64,000 nucleotides of DNA from Marsupella aquatica (taxonomy: Eukaryota; Marchantiophyta): NCBI GenBank assembly GCA_973895155.1, contig OZ316899.1, positions 14,446,001 to 14,510,000 on the forward strand, written 5' to 3'. Position numbers and translations under genes: made by a program. Every line of letters starts with the position of its first letter. The stretch's first letter is position 1. Shown one piece after another: positions 12,407 through 24,120 of the stretch. Under the pieces are notes generated by a model. The model was not told the DNA's origin and searched no databases. It saw only the letters and a program-made list of their open reading frames with translations.

Positions 12407-13391
12407 AGAGTGGCTTTAGTTAGCATAAAATTTATTAGACAGTATAGATTGCAGGCAGGTGATTAACAATGGGGCTCCTTTGCACCCCGCCTCTTGATCC
12501 GTGCACCCAAAAGGTGTATACTTCCTTTTAGGTTTTGGGCTAGCTGTAGTTAGCGGGACCTAACCACCAGTTAGGGGGGCGGTTATGGATTTTGGTGTAC
12601 ATGTGTTGTGTGTTGTGTGATTATCTTTTTTTCTTGTTTACATGGTGTGTCGTGATGTGAGTTGTGTATGGATGTGTGTCCGCACGATAGGGCAGTACAC
12701 CTTGACATCATATTGGCGGTTCCTTATGAAGCCTTGGTGCCTCTAGTTGTGAGCTTTTAGTAGGGGCTTGCTTGCAGGTTTTGTCTGGCTACCCTACTTG
12801 AAGCATATTAGTAAAAGTTGCACTCTCATAGGGAGGGAGTCCTTGTGGAGAGTTAGGTTGTTTTGTTGTTGTAGTCTATTGGTTTGAAGTGGAGAAAGCT
12901 CTCCAACCTCTTGGAAGATAGAGGTAGGGTTTTGTTGGTTCTAAGAAGTATTTTCGTCCATCTTTCGCTTGTGGTCGCACCCTAAGCTCTTCCATGGGAA
13001 CGAATTGGTAGAAATAGCAATATCTTTGTTTGGGTTGTGTGCTATCCATAAGTTACCCACCACGACATCTACCAAAACAACACCCAGATTACCATTAGAA
13101 GTGACATTCACAAAAATCAGCTTGTCAGAATCCATTGTCTTAACCTTAGGTACTTTTTATTGCAACAACACCTTCTCTTTGGCAGGAATATCCCCTACAA
13201 GGACCTTGTCAACTATTAAGGGTTTGGTTAGAGCAATATTTACCATAACGCCCTGTTGTGCGCATAAACATTGTTACACAACATACATTGCTTGTCACAC
13301 ATATCTAAGCATAGTCACAATCAACATCACAAACATAAGAGAATGGAGTACAAGTGGAACTCTTATCCACACATGTCCAAAACCCACAATC
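12407..13391. other. No gene recognised; possible LTR-like sequence
   Basis: Sequence with T/G-rich stretches (12600-12700) that resembles LTR or UTR DNA in composition. No open frame of note and no matching copy elsewhere in the window. Confidence 0.3.
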
Positions 13392-13580
13392 CACGGCTTG
13401 TGGCCTCTTCAACTCCAAAGGAAAACGTCATAGTTTTAATGGAGAGTCACAGCCCACGGCTTGTGGCCTCTTCAACTCCCAAGGAAGACATCATAGTTTT
13501 GATGGAGAGCCATAGCCCACGGCTTGTGACCTCTTCAACTCCAAAGGAAGATGTCACAGGTTTGATGGAGAGTTGGGAAC
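13392..13580 (+). repeat. Three tandem 63-bp units in a Gypsy pol remnant
   Basis: CACGGCTTGTGGCC starts units at 13392, 13455 and 13518, an exact 63-bp period. Read in the frame of the following reverse transcriptase fragment each unit gives 21 residues containing PRLVASSTPKED, so the duplication preserved the reading frame. Confidence 0.85.
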
Positions 13581-13990
13581 CACAGATTGGTCCTAATTTG
13601 ATCGGGAGGGAGAGACGTTGCATGCATCAATTCTTGAAGAGTTTTTGGAATTGTTTTGCATTTAGTATGAAGGATTTGGGGACATTGAAGGGCCCTAGTA
13701 TTCAGATCGAATTGGCTAGTGATGCGCCAATCTTTTGACGACCGTATCGGTATAGTGACATGGAGAGGGCTTTGATCCAAAGTAGAACTCAAGATTTGTT
13801 GGAGGCTAGTTTGGTGGAGATCTCATACGGGGAGTATGCATCTGCCACAATGATGCCAGCCAAGAAGGATGTGCATGGCAATTACACAGATAGGCAAATG
13901 TGTGGTGATTATTGACATATTAATCGTCAGAAAAAATCTGATTGATATGCCATACCCACACACACAATCTTCAAGAGCAATCAAACAGCA
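13392..13990 (+). pseudogene. Ty3/Gypsy reverse-transcriptase N-terminal fragment
   Basis: After the 63-bp repeats the frame reads a typical Gypsy RT entry: FLKSFWNCFAFSMKDL, then RPYRYS, then a segment like EYASATMMPAKKDVHGNYTD..MCGDY and HINR. The match stops shortly after 13960, so the palm and catalytic Asp pair are absent. Three in-frame TGA codons (13736, 13913, 13943) all lie where Arg (CGA) is expected in the family. The fragment is truncated on both sides. Confidence 0.7.
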
Positions 13991-14277
13991 ATTGATGCCA
14001 ATCAAACACACAATCCTGTCCAACGCAATCACACACTTATGTCAAGTCAAACGCACCTTGCGCCACAAGGAATCCACGTTACGTACACACAACCTAGATA
14101 GCCACACGATAGCCGCTAGAGCTTGTGCTCGCAAGACTCAACATCAAAAGATGAGACCTTTGAGCCAACACAAAGAGATATAACTATCCCTCACAAACAT
14201 ACACTAACCCTAAAACACTTAGATAACACACATATGAAAGCCCCAAACCTACAAAGTCCGATATCCTATACTATCAC
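13991..14277. other. No gene recognised
   Basis: CA-rich sequence between two retroelement fragments. Nothing supportable. Confidence 0.4.
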
Positions 14278-15282
14278 TCATACTGGTGTGACAGCCCTTT
14301 TGCCCCCATCTCCGCTTGGCTTGCCACCTTTTATGAGACAATCCTTACTTAGATGGCCCATGGCGCCACATGTGTAGCACAAGCCTTCAGCTAGCCTCTG
14401 CTCCACGAGCGCCTGGTTTTTCACTTTTTGTGCCGCTGAGGTTCCTTTCTTGAAGTTGTTGGCCTTCCGATTGCGCTTTGCTTCTCCATTCCGAGGCTGA
14501 GGATCCAAACCACCGGCCCCCGCCCTCTTCGGCTGCTTGCGCCTATTCTTGGGACCTTTCGCTTTCCCAACTTCCCGTTTGGATCCCTTGCCACCAACCT
14601 TCGCCAAGTCCAGCCGGTTATTCACCAACATAGTGTCCTTGTCGAAGGCGTCAGAAAGCGTTTTAAACTCATGATGCTTTTCCTGTAACTTTTCCTGTAA
14701 CTTTTCCTTGAGCAACAGCGGAAACTTCACTATAAAGTTATGAAGCTACGTATGTAGGGTCTCCATCGTGGAGAGCCAACTCAAGAAATTCTGTCCACTT
14801 TGCTCATAGACCCCGTCGTAAGTTGGAGGAGTTGGTAGCTCACTTGGAACATACTCCGTCCAACTATCATTCCCCCTCGGGACGCGTTGCGCTCTAACTA
14901 CCCAAACTAAGTAAGTATTTAATTTGGGCCCCCTTGTTGTATTCTAGCTAGTCATAAATGAACCGCTGGTCTTGGGTCAACGGACCTAAACCGTTGTCAG
15001 CGGTCGGGCCCTTGCGGATTGTATGAGGACGGTCCTCCAACCGCCTTTCCTTTGCGGGCCGTCTATCCTTAGGTTCTCTAGTGGATTTTGGTGACACTCC
15101 CCATGACTTGCAAGCACCATGACCTCTTGGGGCTGTGGCATCACCCGCATCGCCCTGATTTTGTTTGGTCAAATTATCCACGATGACGTCCGGCTTGACA
15201 TCATCCTCTAGTTTTGCATCCAACCGTCTTAAGGCTGGGATCAGTCCCTCTTTTGGGTCTTGACCCTCTCCCACGGATTCAG
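14278..15282 (-). pseudogene. Gypsy gag copy (minus strand) with internal deletion
   Basis: Read on the minus strand, this holds an N-terminal gag leader (15274-14948), a short central segment, a Lys-rich region and a zinc knuckle CYTCGAMGHLSKDC near the end. It is a second copy of the gag at 21888-22905 in opposite orientation. Compared with that copy it lacks 288 bp of the central gag domain; the join carries the 4-base overlap GAGA. Several stops break the frame. The right edge abuts the 5'-truncated LTR at 15283. Confidence 0.7.
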
Positions 15283-15846
15283 CCTTGGTGTTTGGGTGAG
15301 CCTTGCTGGTGGCAATTGGCTGGGGGCAATTGGCTGGGGCAAGAAAGGTGTTTCCGAATGCTACTTAAGGCTTGAGTTGCAGTCCATTGGGGTTCTATTG
15401 GTTTGGCTGTTGTTCTATTGTTTTGCTGTTTGTTGCTTGCTGTGGGTATTGGATTCGGTGTTGGTTTTGAGCTTTGTGTCTTGGGCCTTTGAGCACCGGG
15501 TCTTGTCGGTCCAGGCCCAAGTTTTTTGAGCTGGAATGCAACTAGTCAAGTAGCTAGTCAACTTTGGAGGTTTGTGAGCTAAGCAGGAGGGTTTTTCCAT
15601 CAATTTTGATCAGACAACCACTCAAGGGGTTGAGCTTGACAAGTTAGAGGTAGCGGCCCATGTAGGGTCAGCTACCAGACTCTTGCAAGCAAGCCTACTT
15701 GAGGGCATCCATTGTAACCATTGAGAGAAAAGTAAAAAAAATAAAGGAGTGAGAGTTTGCTCCAAAAAGTGCTTGCCGCCTGTTCCCGTTGCAGCTAGAA
15801 ATGCAAAGTTTACCCAAGGAGCCCCTAACTTCTAGTCCTTGCGACA
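15283..15846 (+). repeat. 5' LTR of a Gypsy element (5'-truncated)
   Basis: Direct copy of 19268-19835 with about 85-90 percent identity by eye, ending ..GACA. Relative to the 3' copy it lacks the first 118 bases, so its left edge is a truncation where it meets the inverted gag fragment. Confidence 0.75.
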
Positions 15847-16922
15847 TTGGCAACCATACTAGGGATTCCTTGGGGCGATTGGTTGAGATGGGTGGCTATG
15901 ACAAAGTCGACGGGATTTTGGGTATCGTCATGTCAATGATGAAAGCCATAAGGAAGGAAGAGCTTGAGGTAGAAAGGGCAAACAGAGAAGCAAATAGAAC
16001 TACTCAATGTCTCTAGGAGGTTTTGAAAGAGAATGGGCAATTTGATGGGAGGAATGTGACAAGCTACTTGAAGTCCTACTTGATAGAGGCCGTTGTCTAC
16101 AAGTTGAACAAAGAGATGGCGGTGAAAGAGTTCATGGTGCTGGTCGAGAAATCTGAGCTGAGTTTAACGGTAAGGACCATCATTGACTTGGCTGAGAGCT
16201 GGGAGGACTCTGATCAAAAGATGAAAGAGGAGTTCCAAGCGGAGGATGCTAATTGGGTCATGCAGGCTACCTTAACTTCTTGGATTGGGTGAATGATAGG
16301 AACAAGAAGCTGAAGGAGCCGCAAGAGCTTCTAAGGGAGTTCAAAAGGAGGGTGTCTCAGTTACCAAAGAGGGATGTGGGAATCATTGAGTTGCAATGCT
16401 TGACACTTTTCTTGAGGGCGATTGACGAGGACCTTTGAGAGGAGCTTGAGAACGCAATGGAGCTATTGGAACCTCAAGAGTTACCTTATCAAATGATTGG
16501 AACCAAGTTGAGAAAAAGGTGTTGAAAGTGAGCAATCATCATTGGAGGCAAGAGCTGGACAAGGAAGCAACCGCTCTCAACCTAAAGCCGTCCAAACCAG
16601 CATTAAGAAAAGGGAAGTGAGAACCAGTGAGGGAAGAGATCAAACCAACAGTGGATGATATTGCCAAAATGATGCAAAACCTGAAGATTTTGGCGGCACA
16701 TGCCATTGAGAATCTGAAGCCGAGGGTTGCAAGTGCTCCCGAGAGAAAGCGAGAGATACAGAGTTGGCCATGTATGTGGTGCGACAGCAAGGAGCATGAC
16801 AAGAGGGAGTGCCTGAACTTGAGGGAAGTTGCGGATAAGGGGCTGATCAAGGTCATCGGTGAGGTTGGTCATTTGCCAATACTGAGGAACCAATTTTGTT
16901 CAACTCCAACAAGGGAGGCATA
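15789..16922 (+). pseudogene. gag remnant with zinc knuckle
   Basis: Pieces in three frames read as a Gypsy gag: a segment ending TTQCL then TAG (16014), EVLKENGQFDGRNVTSYLKSYL, a central helix-rich gag domain with the family word LREFKRRVSQLPKRD, and a zinc knuckle CMWCDSKEHDKREC at about 16780-16820. At least two frameshifts (near 16260 and 16500) and stops at 16014 (TAG) and 16436 (TGA) break it. Both stops fall where Gln or Arg would fit. Confidence 0.65.
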
Positions 16923-18115
16923 AAGGCTTTGGCCGAGAAGCAAGTTGGGAAGCGAGTTGAAGAGGCATCCTCTTCACACTTGGAAGCAAATGTTTACAAT
17001 GTGGAGACAGAGTGTCATCCTCATCCTCATGCGGGATACGCAAGATAAGGAAAGGAGGGTCAGATTTGAAGATGACAAATTAAGTGGGAAAGAGTCGGCT
17101 AAGGAGAAGCCAATCAGAAAGGATCCGGGATGGGTGCTAGGTAGGGATGTTGACCAGGCTATGTACCCGGAGGTTGTAGCTGAAAAGTTCTGGAGCCAAC
17201 ATGCTCAAGGGTTTACCAATGCTGAGTTCTTTGGCAGCATGAGGTGGGAGATCCAGGAAGCAATCTTGGAGAGATCCAAGAGAAAGCGCATTTACAAGGA
17301 GGGCCTCACACCTTGATGGGGGAGGCTGGCAAGTTGAAAATATGAAGTTTCCAAACCTATACTGCTGGGATGTCTGTGGGTTCCGGAAGGGAGCTTGGTG
17401 ACTCCAAAGAGTCAAGCTTGGGGAAGCCAAAGAGGGTCAAGACCCTAAGAAGGAAGCCCATGGGCTGTGATGAGTTCATGGATTCCTATTGTGAGTTTGT
17501 GGACTCAAATGATGGGTTCTTTGATGCGGAAGCAGAGCTCATGGGGACCAAAAGCAAAGTTGGGTCCGTGACAAACAGGGAGCTGGTTGAGGAGGAAAAG
17601 CGAGAGGGCACTACTGCGCAATCAAGAACCATTCATGTCATGGGCTTGATGAAAGGGAGCGGCTATGCTTACAGAGATGGATACTGGGCTTGAGCAAGTT
17701 TGGAGAGTGAGCTAGTGTCAGCTAGAAGAAATGGAAGGGAAAGTGTGAGCTCTCATTGATACCGGTTTGAAGATTAACTTAATGGATCCAAAGGTGTTTC
17801 AAAAAGGGAATTGGCCAGTGGACAATGAGTTGCTTTGGAGTATGAATTTGGTGAGCTCGATGAATTTGGTGAGGACTATCTTCGGGGTGGGTGTCCAAAT
17901 GTGATGGTAAAGTTTGGAAATGTCAAGCAGGCTTGTAACATTTTTGTTCACGAGCTCTTGTCATTTCCGGTGATACTGGGCATGCCGTTCATTATTGAAT
18001 GGAGGATGGAGACAAAGGTTCTTGATGACACCACCTTCATGCATGGTGAAGGTTTGAAGCAAAGATGGCAAGGAGGTGGTTCAGTTTTTGGCTATTCTAC
18101 CTGGGAATGAGAGGG
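16923..18115 (+). pseudogene. Gypsy protease-region remnant
   Basis: Frames at 16945-17316, 17370-17693 and 17740-18110 cover the linker and a retroviral-type aspartic protease start: ALIDTGLKINLMDP around 17749-17790, with DTG as the catalytic triad. TGA 17746 directly before it replaces an expected Arg. The C-terminal protease part (PVILGMPFI..W) reads at 17955-18005. The linker has no recognisable domain. Retroviral-type proteases cleave the Gag-Pol precursor. Confidence 0.6.
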
Positions 18116-18589
18116 ACAACAGGGTTGAGGACTAAGAGTGCTGACTTTGGTCCAGGTTCAAAAAACAATATGGCACTTCACTGAAAAGAGTGGACTGTCT
18201 GGCAAAGTGCTCGTTCATTAGCTCCACATGTGGAAGGAGACACGATGGATAATGGAGAGGATGAGCCACTCGAAGGTGTAGAGTCTAACTTGGAAAGGGA
18301 CAAGCTGGAGGTAGAGTTGGAAAGGCAGTACTCATCTATATATGGCCGTGCTTGTATACTTGGATACCAAATACAAGACGGTTGACAAGAAGGTGAAGCC
18401 GGCAGCAATGCCTTTGCAGGATGATGCCTGCAATGGAGGTTATGGATCGAGCAAGATTGGAACCGAGGCTGAGGCCAACTGATTGGATAGGGCATAAGTT
18501 TACTCAAGAGAGTTTGTCAAAGCTTAAGATTGGTTTGGATGGGTTATTTACTGAGGTGAAACAAGTAGCATTTCAAAACATGATAATGG

Positions 18590-19063
18590 AGCATGGCAAG
18601 GCTAAGGAACAAGGCCAGGTTTGACAAGACTCATCGGTTGAGGCCTGTTTTGGTTAAGGAAGGGGATTGGGTTCTGATTTATGAGAGTAAGTTGGACAAG
18701 CAACACTTGAGCACAAACAAGTTTGCTCGAAGGTGGCAAGGTCCGTATGTGGTGGTTGTTGTTCATTTGAATGCGACCTATACTATTTGAGAGCTGGATG
18801 GAACTGTTCACCAAGTACCTTACGCAGGGAAGAGGGTGAAGATCTTCAAGAGGAGGACCGAGAAAGGGATGGACTCAAGTTCCAACTTGAGTGAGTTTGA
18901 AGATGAGGCACTGGTCCATGCGCATCCAATGGACTTGAGTTTCAAAAGGGAAGAGACTAATTTGGATTTGGATGAGTTGGACTTTGAGTTTCTTGAAAGT
19001 GGAGTGCCTAAGGCTGAGTTTGAAGGCTTCGGTTTTCAGTTTCTTGAGGGGAAAGTGGTCTAG
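18590..19063 (+). pseudogene. Integrase C-terminal tail of the same Gypsy element
   Basis: The 18593-18790 frame reads ARLRNKARFDKTHRLRPV..GDWVL.YESKLD, then KFARRWQGPYVV, the conserved C-terminal (GPY/F) part of Gypsy integrases. TGA 18788 interrupts before ELDGTVHQVPYAGKRVKIFKRR; CGA would give the usual Arg. An acidic, Ser-rich tail continues to TAG 19063. The DDE core is missing. Confidence 0.7.
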
Positions 19064-19149
19064 GCAAATGGTTCGAGTTCTGATTCTAACTTAGAGAAAT
19101 CTGATAGATTGGAGCAGATCGGAGGCTGTTCAGGTTTTGTAGGGGAGGA

Positions 19150-19835
19150 TGTTGTGCCAAAACATTTTGGCAATGGAATGTCCCTTTATAGTGGCTGATG
19201 GGGAAGCCATTGTTGGTCAGTTGCGGGTATGCTAACTCGGACAGGTTGCTTGTTTAGATGGGATAAGGCTTGGTGTTTGGGTGAGCCTTGTTGGTGGCAA
19301 CTGGCTGGGGGCAACTGGTTGGGGGGAGAAAGGTGTTTCCGGATGCTACTTAAGGCTTGAGCTGCGGCTCATTGGGGTTCTGTTGGTTTGGCTGTTGTTC
19401 TGTTGTTCTGTTGTTTGTTGCTCGTTGCAGGTTCTGGATTTGGTGTCGGTTTTGAGCTTTGTGTCTTGGGCCTTCAAGCATCGGGTCTCATTGGTCTAGA
19501 CCCCAGTTTTTTGTAAGCTAGAATGCGACTAGTCAAGTCGTTAGTCAGTTTTGGAGGTTTTGTGAGCTAAGGAGGAGGGTTTTTCCGTCAGTTTTGATCA
19601 AACAACCACTCGAGGGATTGAGCTTGACAAGTTAGAGGTAGCGGCCGGCTGTAGGGTCAGCTACCAGACTCTTGCAAGCAAGCCTACTTGAGGGCATCCA
19701 TTGTAACCATTGAGAGAAAAGTAAAAGAAATTAAGGAGTGAGAGTTTGCTCCAAAAAGTGTTTGTTGCCTATTCCAGTTGCAGCCAGAAATGCAAAGTTT
19801 ACCCGAGGAGCCCCTTACTTCTAGTCCTTGCAACA
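19150..19835 (+). repeat. 3' LTR of the same Gypsy element
   Basis: Starts TGTTG after a polypurine tract and ends AACA; 686 bp. From 19268 on it matches the 5' LTR. The first 118 bases are present only here. Confidence 0.7.
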
Positions 19836-19838
19836 ATG

Positions 19839-20015
19839 GTCAGCTGGTGATGGATAGGTACGAGGGGGAACCCGGGCAGCGCCCAAGGAAGGAGCTATTT
19901 TGGACAAACACTGGGCATCGGTTCTGGTTCCGGCTTATGGCATTAGGAGGACCTATCACTGACCTACTTACCAATGTCTGTTGAGGTTGAGTTAGGATGC
20001 TACACTTGGGAGACC
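19839..20015 (+). repeat. Direct repeat, copy 1 of 2 (177 bp)
   Basis: Matches 21296-21471 with about 90 percent identity (shared GGTGATGGATAGGTACGAGG and TTCTGGTTCCGGCTTATGGC). Each copy is followed, after a different spacing, by one arm of the inverted repeat. Function unknown; probably LTR pieces of another family. Confidence 0.7.
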
Positions 20016-20251
20016 TAGATCCTGAAGGGTTACTTACTGAGATGCTTTGTTGCTTGTGCAGATAGTGAGGACCGTTGAGTAGCGATCATGTTTAAGGGCA
20101 AGTGTGGCTTTGTATGGGAGGGGACGTTGGTGGGGCAAGGGGCACTAAGTTGCTTGCTCAAGGTATTCCGTGGAGGCATTTGGGCACTAGGGGCACTCAG
20201 GCTGGGTGTTGGGATTGGTGAGGGTGCTGGGTGGCAAGGTCCACCACTACA

Positions 20252-20645
20252 CTTAGCTTCGACATCGCTGACTCCAACGTCAACCTCCCTTATGGTCCAG
20301 GCCCGGATAGGCCATCCGAGGAGGACTTAGTATGGGGAGACTTGTGGGCAATGAGACATGGCATTGGCGAAGGCAAGGCGCCAAGCTGGTGACACGCACT
20401 AAGGACTTAGATTGGCTGAGAGCTGGTTGGGTCAAGGGGAAAAGGACCGGGATCAAGGTTGACCGTCTGGACCCCCAGACGGACTTTGAATTATGAGGGC
20501 TTGAGTGAGAGCTCATCTCGGGCCCAAGGCCAATAGAGTTGACGCCATGGGCAACGGACGCTTTGGGGCGCGAGTGATGGCCCGATCCAGGTTTGGCCAA
20601 TCAAGGGCCCCAAGCAGAAATGAGATACAAGGGCCTAGGCATGAG
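20252..20645 (+). repeat. Inverted repeat, left arm
   Basis: Pairs with 21471-21854 at about 80-85 percent identity over nearly 390 bases, with an 825-base loop. A transcript through both arms would fold into a long hairpin. Confidence 0.8.
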
Positions 20646-21295
20646 CCTTGGGTTGGCCCAATCGCAATGGGCTAAGGCACTCCGCTTGCGGATGCCTAAC
20701 TAGGAAATTATGGGCGTTGCTAGTTGGTGGCGCGCCAAGACATGCGGGATAGTTGGGGGCTAAAAGTTTGGGGACCAAATTGGTCCGGGGGTGACAGGTC
20801 TCCAGAAGCATGTATGAGGGGGAGTGGTGTCTTCCTGGGGGCTAAGGGTGAGCCAAAGTCGTGAGCCGCGGTGGTCGCAACACTAAGGGAAAATACCAAA
20901 TGGAAACGACAATAACTTCCCAATGGGAAGTCCATTGGGGGACTTCTTGGGTGCGTTGGAAATCTCTAAACAAGGGCTACATCCTCTTGGGCTCAACTAG
21001 GTTTGGGGGCACCATAGGTTCTTGAGGTTTGCGGGTGCTATCTCGCCCATTTGCCAAATCCTGTCAAAATAGCAGCCAAGCCGTGTTCAATCTCTCAAGG
21101 GAGCTTGTGTTGGGGAGGCAAGGCCAAGTAGGCGTGGAGGTTGAGTTCCAAGGGCACTTGGCCCCTAGACCATGAGTGGGGCGAGAACCAGGAGTTAGTT
21201 GCTAAAGTAGGGGACATCCTAGTCCCGGCGTGTAGGGACAAGCTTTAGGACAAGCTACACTATTTGGGCCATGAGCATGTCCTGGGGGCAGGGCA
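20646..21295. other. Loop of the inverted repeat, no gene
   Basis: No open frame of interest. G-rich sequence with many GGGG words. Confidence 0.4.
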
Positions 21296-21471
21296 GTCAA
21301 TTGGTGATGGATAGGTACGAGGGGGAACCTGGGCTGCGCCCAAGGAAGGAGTTGTTATGGATGAACAGTGGGCATTGGTTCTGGTTCCGGCTTATGGCAT
21401 TGGGAGGACCTATCACTGACCTACTTACCAATGTCTATTGAGCTTGCGTTGGGATGCTAGACTTGGGAGAT
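21296..21471 (+). repeat. Direct repeat, copy 2 of 2
   Basis: Second copy of the 177-bp unit at 19839-20015; it runs straight into the right arm of the inverted repeat. Confidence 0.7.
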
Positions 21472-21854
21472 CATGCCTAGGCCCTCAGGTCTCATCGCCG
21501 CTCGGGGCCCTTGATCAGCCAAACCTGGATTGGGCCATAACTTGCGCCCCAAGCGTCCGTTGCGCATGGAGTCAACTCCATTGACCTTGGACCCAAGAGG
21601 AGCTCTCACTCAAGCCCTCAAAACCCTCAAAACTCAAAGTCCGTCCGGGGGTCCGGACAGTTGACATTGAGCCCGGCCCTTTCCCCCCCAACCCGACCAG
21701 CTCTCAGCTAGTCTAAGTCTTTAGCGTGTGTCACCAGCTTTGCGCCTTGCCTTCGCCAGTGCCACGTCCCACATGCTAAGTCCTCCCCGGATGGCCTATC
21801 CGGGCCTGGACCATAAGGGAGCTTGGCGTCGGAGTCAGCGATGCCGGAGCTAAG
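21471..21854 (-). repeat. Inverted repeat, right arm
   Basis: Reverse-complement partner of 20252-20645. Its right end lies about 35 bases before the plus-strand gag copy. Confidence 0.8.
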
Positions 21855-21887
21855 TGTTAAGGTAGTTGCGTTTCGCAACAACCTTCC

Positions 21888-22905
21888 TCATACAACCCGC
21901 AAGGGGTCCAGCCATTGACAATGGTTTGGGTCCATTGACGCAAGACCAACGACTCATTTATGAAAAGTTGGAACACAACAAGGGGGCCCAGATTAAGTAC
22001 TTACTTAGTCTGGGTAGTTAGAGTGTGACGTGTCCCAAGGGGGGAATGGTAGTTGGATGGAGTATTTCCAAGTGAACCAGCTACCGACTCCTCCAACTTA
22101 CGACGGGGGCTACAAACAAAGTGGACAAAAGTTCTTGAGTTGGCTCTCCACGATGGAGATTCATCTCCAAGCGTGGGTTGAGCATTCCACTTGGACTACC
22201 GCAGCCACTCCTTACCTAAAGGACTATGCCTTGACTTGGTACAAGTCTTGGAGGAAGTCGCAAGAGGACTCCTCCCTGCCGTTAACTTGGGAAAACCTGG
22301 TTGAGGGTCTCCGTGCTTATGTCACTACTAAGTACCCACTGCGACACGCTCAGAAATGTGTAACGGAGATGAGCTTCAGGGGTGATATCCACAAGTTTAT
22401 CACTTATTACTAGAATCAGTTGGTGTGTATCCCGGTGGGGCAAGAGACCCTACATACGCAACTTCACAACTTTATAGTGAAGCTCCCATCGTTGCTCAGG
22501 GAAAAGTTACAGGAAAAGCGTCATGAGTTTAAAATGCTTTCTAACGCCTTTGACAAAGCCACTACGTTAGTGAATAACTGGCCGGACTTGGCGAAGGTGG
22601 GCGAAAAGGTATCCGAGGGGGAAGCTAGGAAAGCAAAAGGTCCCAGAAACAAGCGTAAGCAGCCTGAGGGGGCGGGGGCCGGTGGTTCGGATCCTCTACC
22701 CCAAATGGAGAAGCAAAGCGCAACCGGAAGGCCAACAACTTCAAGAAAGGAACCTCATTGGCACGAAAAGCGAAGATGCAGGCGCTCATGGAGCAAAGGT
22801 TGGCTGAAGTTTTGTGCTATGTGGCGCCATGGGTCATCAAAGTAAGGATTGTCCCATGAAAGGTGGCAAGTCGAGCGGAGATGGGGGGCAGAAGGGCGTT
22901 AAGGT
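21888..22905 (+). pseudogene. Gypsy gag copy (plus strand), fuller version
   Basis: Gag domain with LPTPPTYDGGYKQSGQKFL, a Trp-rich stretch (WVEHSTWTTAATPYLKDYALTWYKSWRK) of the retrotransposon gag family, then TAG 22411-22413 in place of an expected Gln, then a Lys-rich region and a frame-shifted zinc knuckle (a C..C..GH....C pattern near 22815-22855). It is the inverted counterpart of 14278-15282 and retains the 288 bp missing there. No pol follows. Confidence 0.7.
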
Positions 22906-23149
22906 ACACTAGAAGAAAACCTGTGTTTTACTATAGGCCTTGCAACTACTTTGCCTAAACAACTCATACGTGGTGCCAACCACTATTTTTTAATGGGTTA
23001 TAATAATCTGCATTTTATGACTCTACTTAGAACTATGTTACCTTAATCACTGATTACAACTCTCTTTTTTCCCACTAAAACTTAGATCACTTGAATTAGA
23101 GTTGTATATTACACAAATTTGCAAATCACTACAATCCACCATCCACTAC
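22906..23149. other. AT-rich spacer, no gene
   Basis: AT-rich, no open frame of note. Confidence 0.4.
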
Positions 23150-24120
23150 ACCGTCGATGTTTACAACTCTATTTTCAACTAGGATTTTACCACTGGCCAA
23201 AACCACTACAAATACAAGTACCACCAATATTTGAATGGTAAAGGTTCATTTTTAATCAACTCCCAATCAAGTGAATCTTTTCCAAGTGATCTTAATTACT
23301 TAAAATAATGTCACTTGTGAGCACACCTTTTGTTACTATAAATATCACCAATAGTGGAGTCATAAATGAATTTTGGCAAAATCTCTTAAAATATTTTAGT
23401 GACAAGGAATTCTTACAAACAACTTAAGATTGAGTGAATTAATTGTCATTGTCCAAAATCTCTTTCAATAAAGTCATTATTATCACAAATTGTACGACTA
23501 CAAATGCCACTAATATTAGAGTCCATTAAATATTATTTGATGCAACTTCAAACCAAATGCCACATCCTCCTTAGTCCAAAAACACTCTAAAGAATGTCAT
23601 TCTCTTCACACATTTTAGTGACTCCAAATGCCACTAAGAGTAGAGTGTCAATGCAGGGCCTTGCAAATGACTTGAAATGAAGTAGATCATTTTCCATTCT
23701 CAGAAATCACTATGAATAATGTCATTCTTTAAATACATTTTGCAACTACAAATGCCACCAACATTAAAGTGTCAAAACCTCTGGGCCCTCACTCCGTGTA
23801 AAAGAAGTGGACCCCCTATGATCCGGCCCTTTTCCTGTTTACCCCTTGTTATTTCCATTTTACTATTAAAAGTTCCCTTATTATCGGTAATAGTTATAAC
23901 TATTAGTTCAAAATGAACAAAAATTACCCTTCGAGCGTTCACACGTCCTCCACGTATTAGTTAAGAATGAGGGCCCAGGGGTCAAAACAGTTTTGACAAA
24001 TGACTGAAAATTGAATGGATTATTTTGTGATGTCCAAAACCTCTCCCAATGATGTCATTATCAACACACATTTTCAGTCAAGATATGCATGCCACCGGAA
24101 TTAAAGCAACAAACAAATTA
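23150..24120 (+). repeat. Degenerate tandem repeat, unit about 120-150 bp
   Basis: The words ACTACAAATGCCAC, AATGTCATT and TTGACAAATGACTTGAA recur in the same order at least five times with heavy drift. Noncoding. The 202-bp MITE at 23779 has inserted into one unit. Confidence 0.55.
23779..23980. mobile_element. 202-bp MITE, hAT-like
   Basis: Sixteen-base terminal inverted repeats (CTCTGGGCCCTCACTC and, reverse-complemented, CCCTGGGCCCTCATTC) enclose a short noncoding body. The identical 8-mer GTCAAAAC flanks both ends (23771-23778 and 23981-23988). An 8-bp duplication is typical of hAT elements. It has no coding capacity and would need a transposase in trans. Confidence 0.85.

Larger units (their letters stand above)
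15283..19835 (+). mobile_element. Ty3/Gypsy LTR retrotransposon, degraded, RT deleted
   Basis: Two LTRs in direct orientation (15283-15846 and 19150-19835) enclose gag, protease and integrase-tail remnants in the usual Gypsy order. A purine tract AGGGGAGGA precedes the 3' LTR, which starts TGTTG. The 5' LTR is truncated, so no target-site duplication can be checked. Reverse transcriptase, RNase H and most of the integrase are missing between about 18110 and 18590. The element cannot be autonomous. Confidence 0.75.

Noticed and set aside
13992-14275. Possible continuation of the reverse transcriptase fragment
   Set aside because: The CA-rich sequence shows none of the expected palm motifs in any frame.
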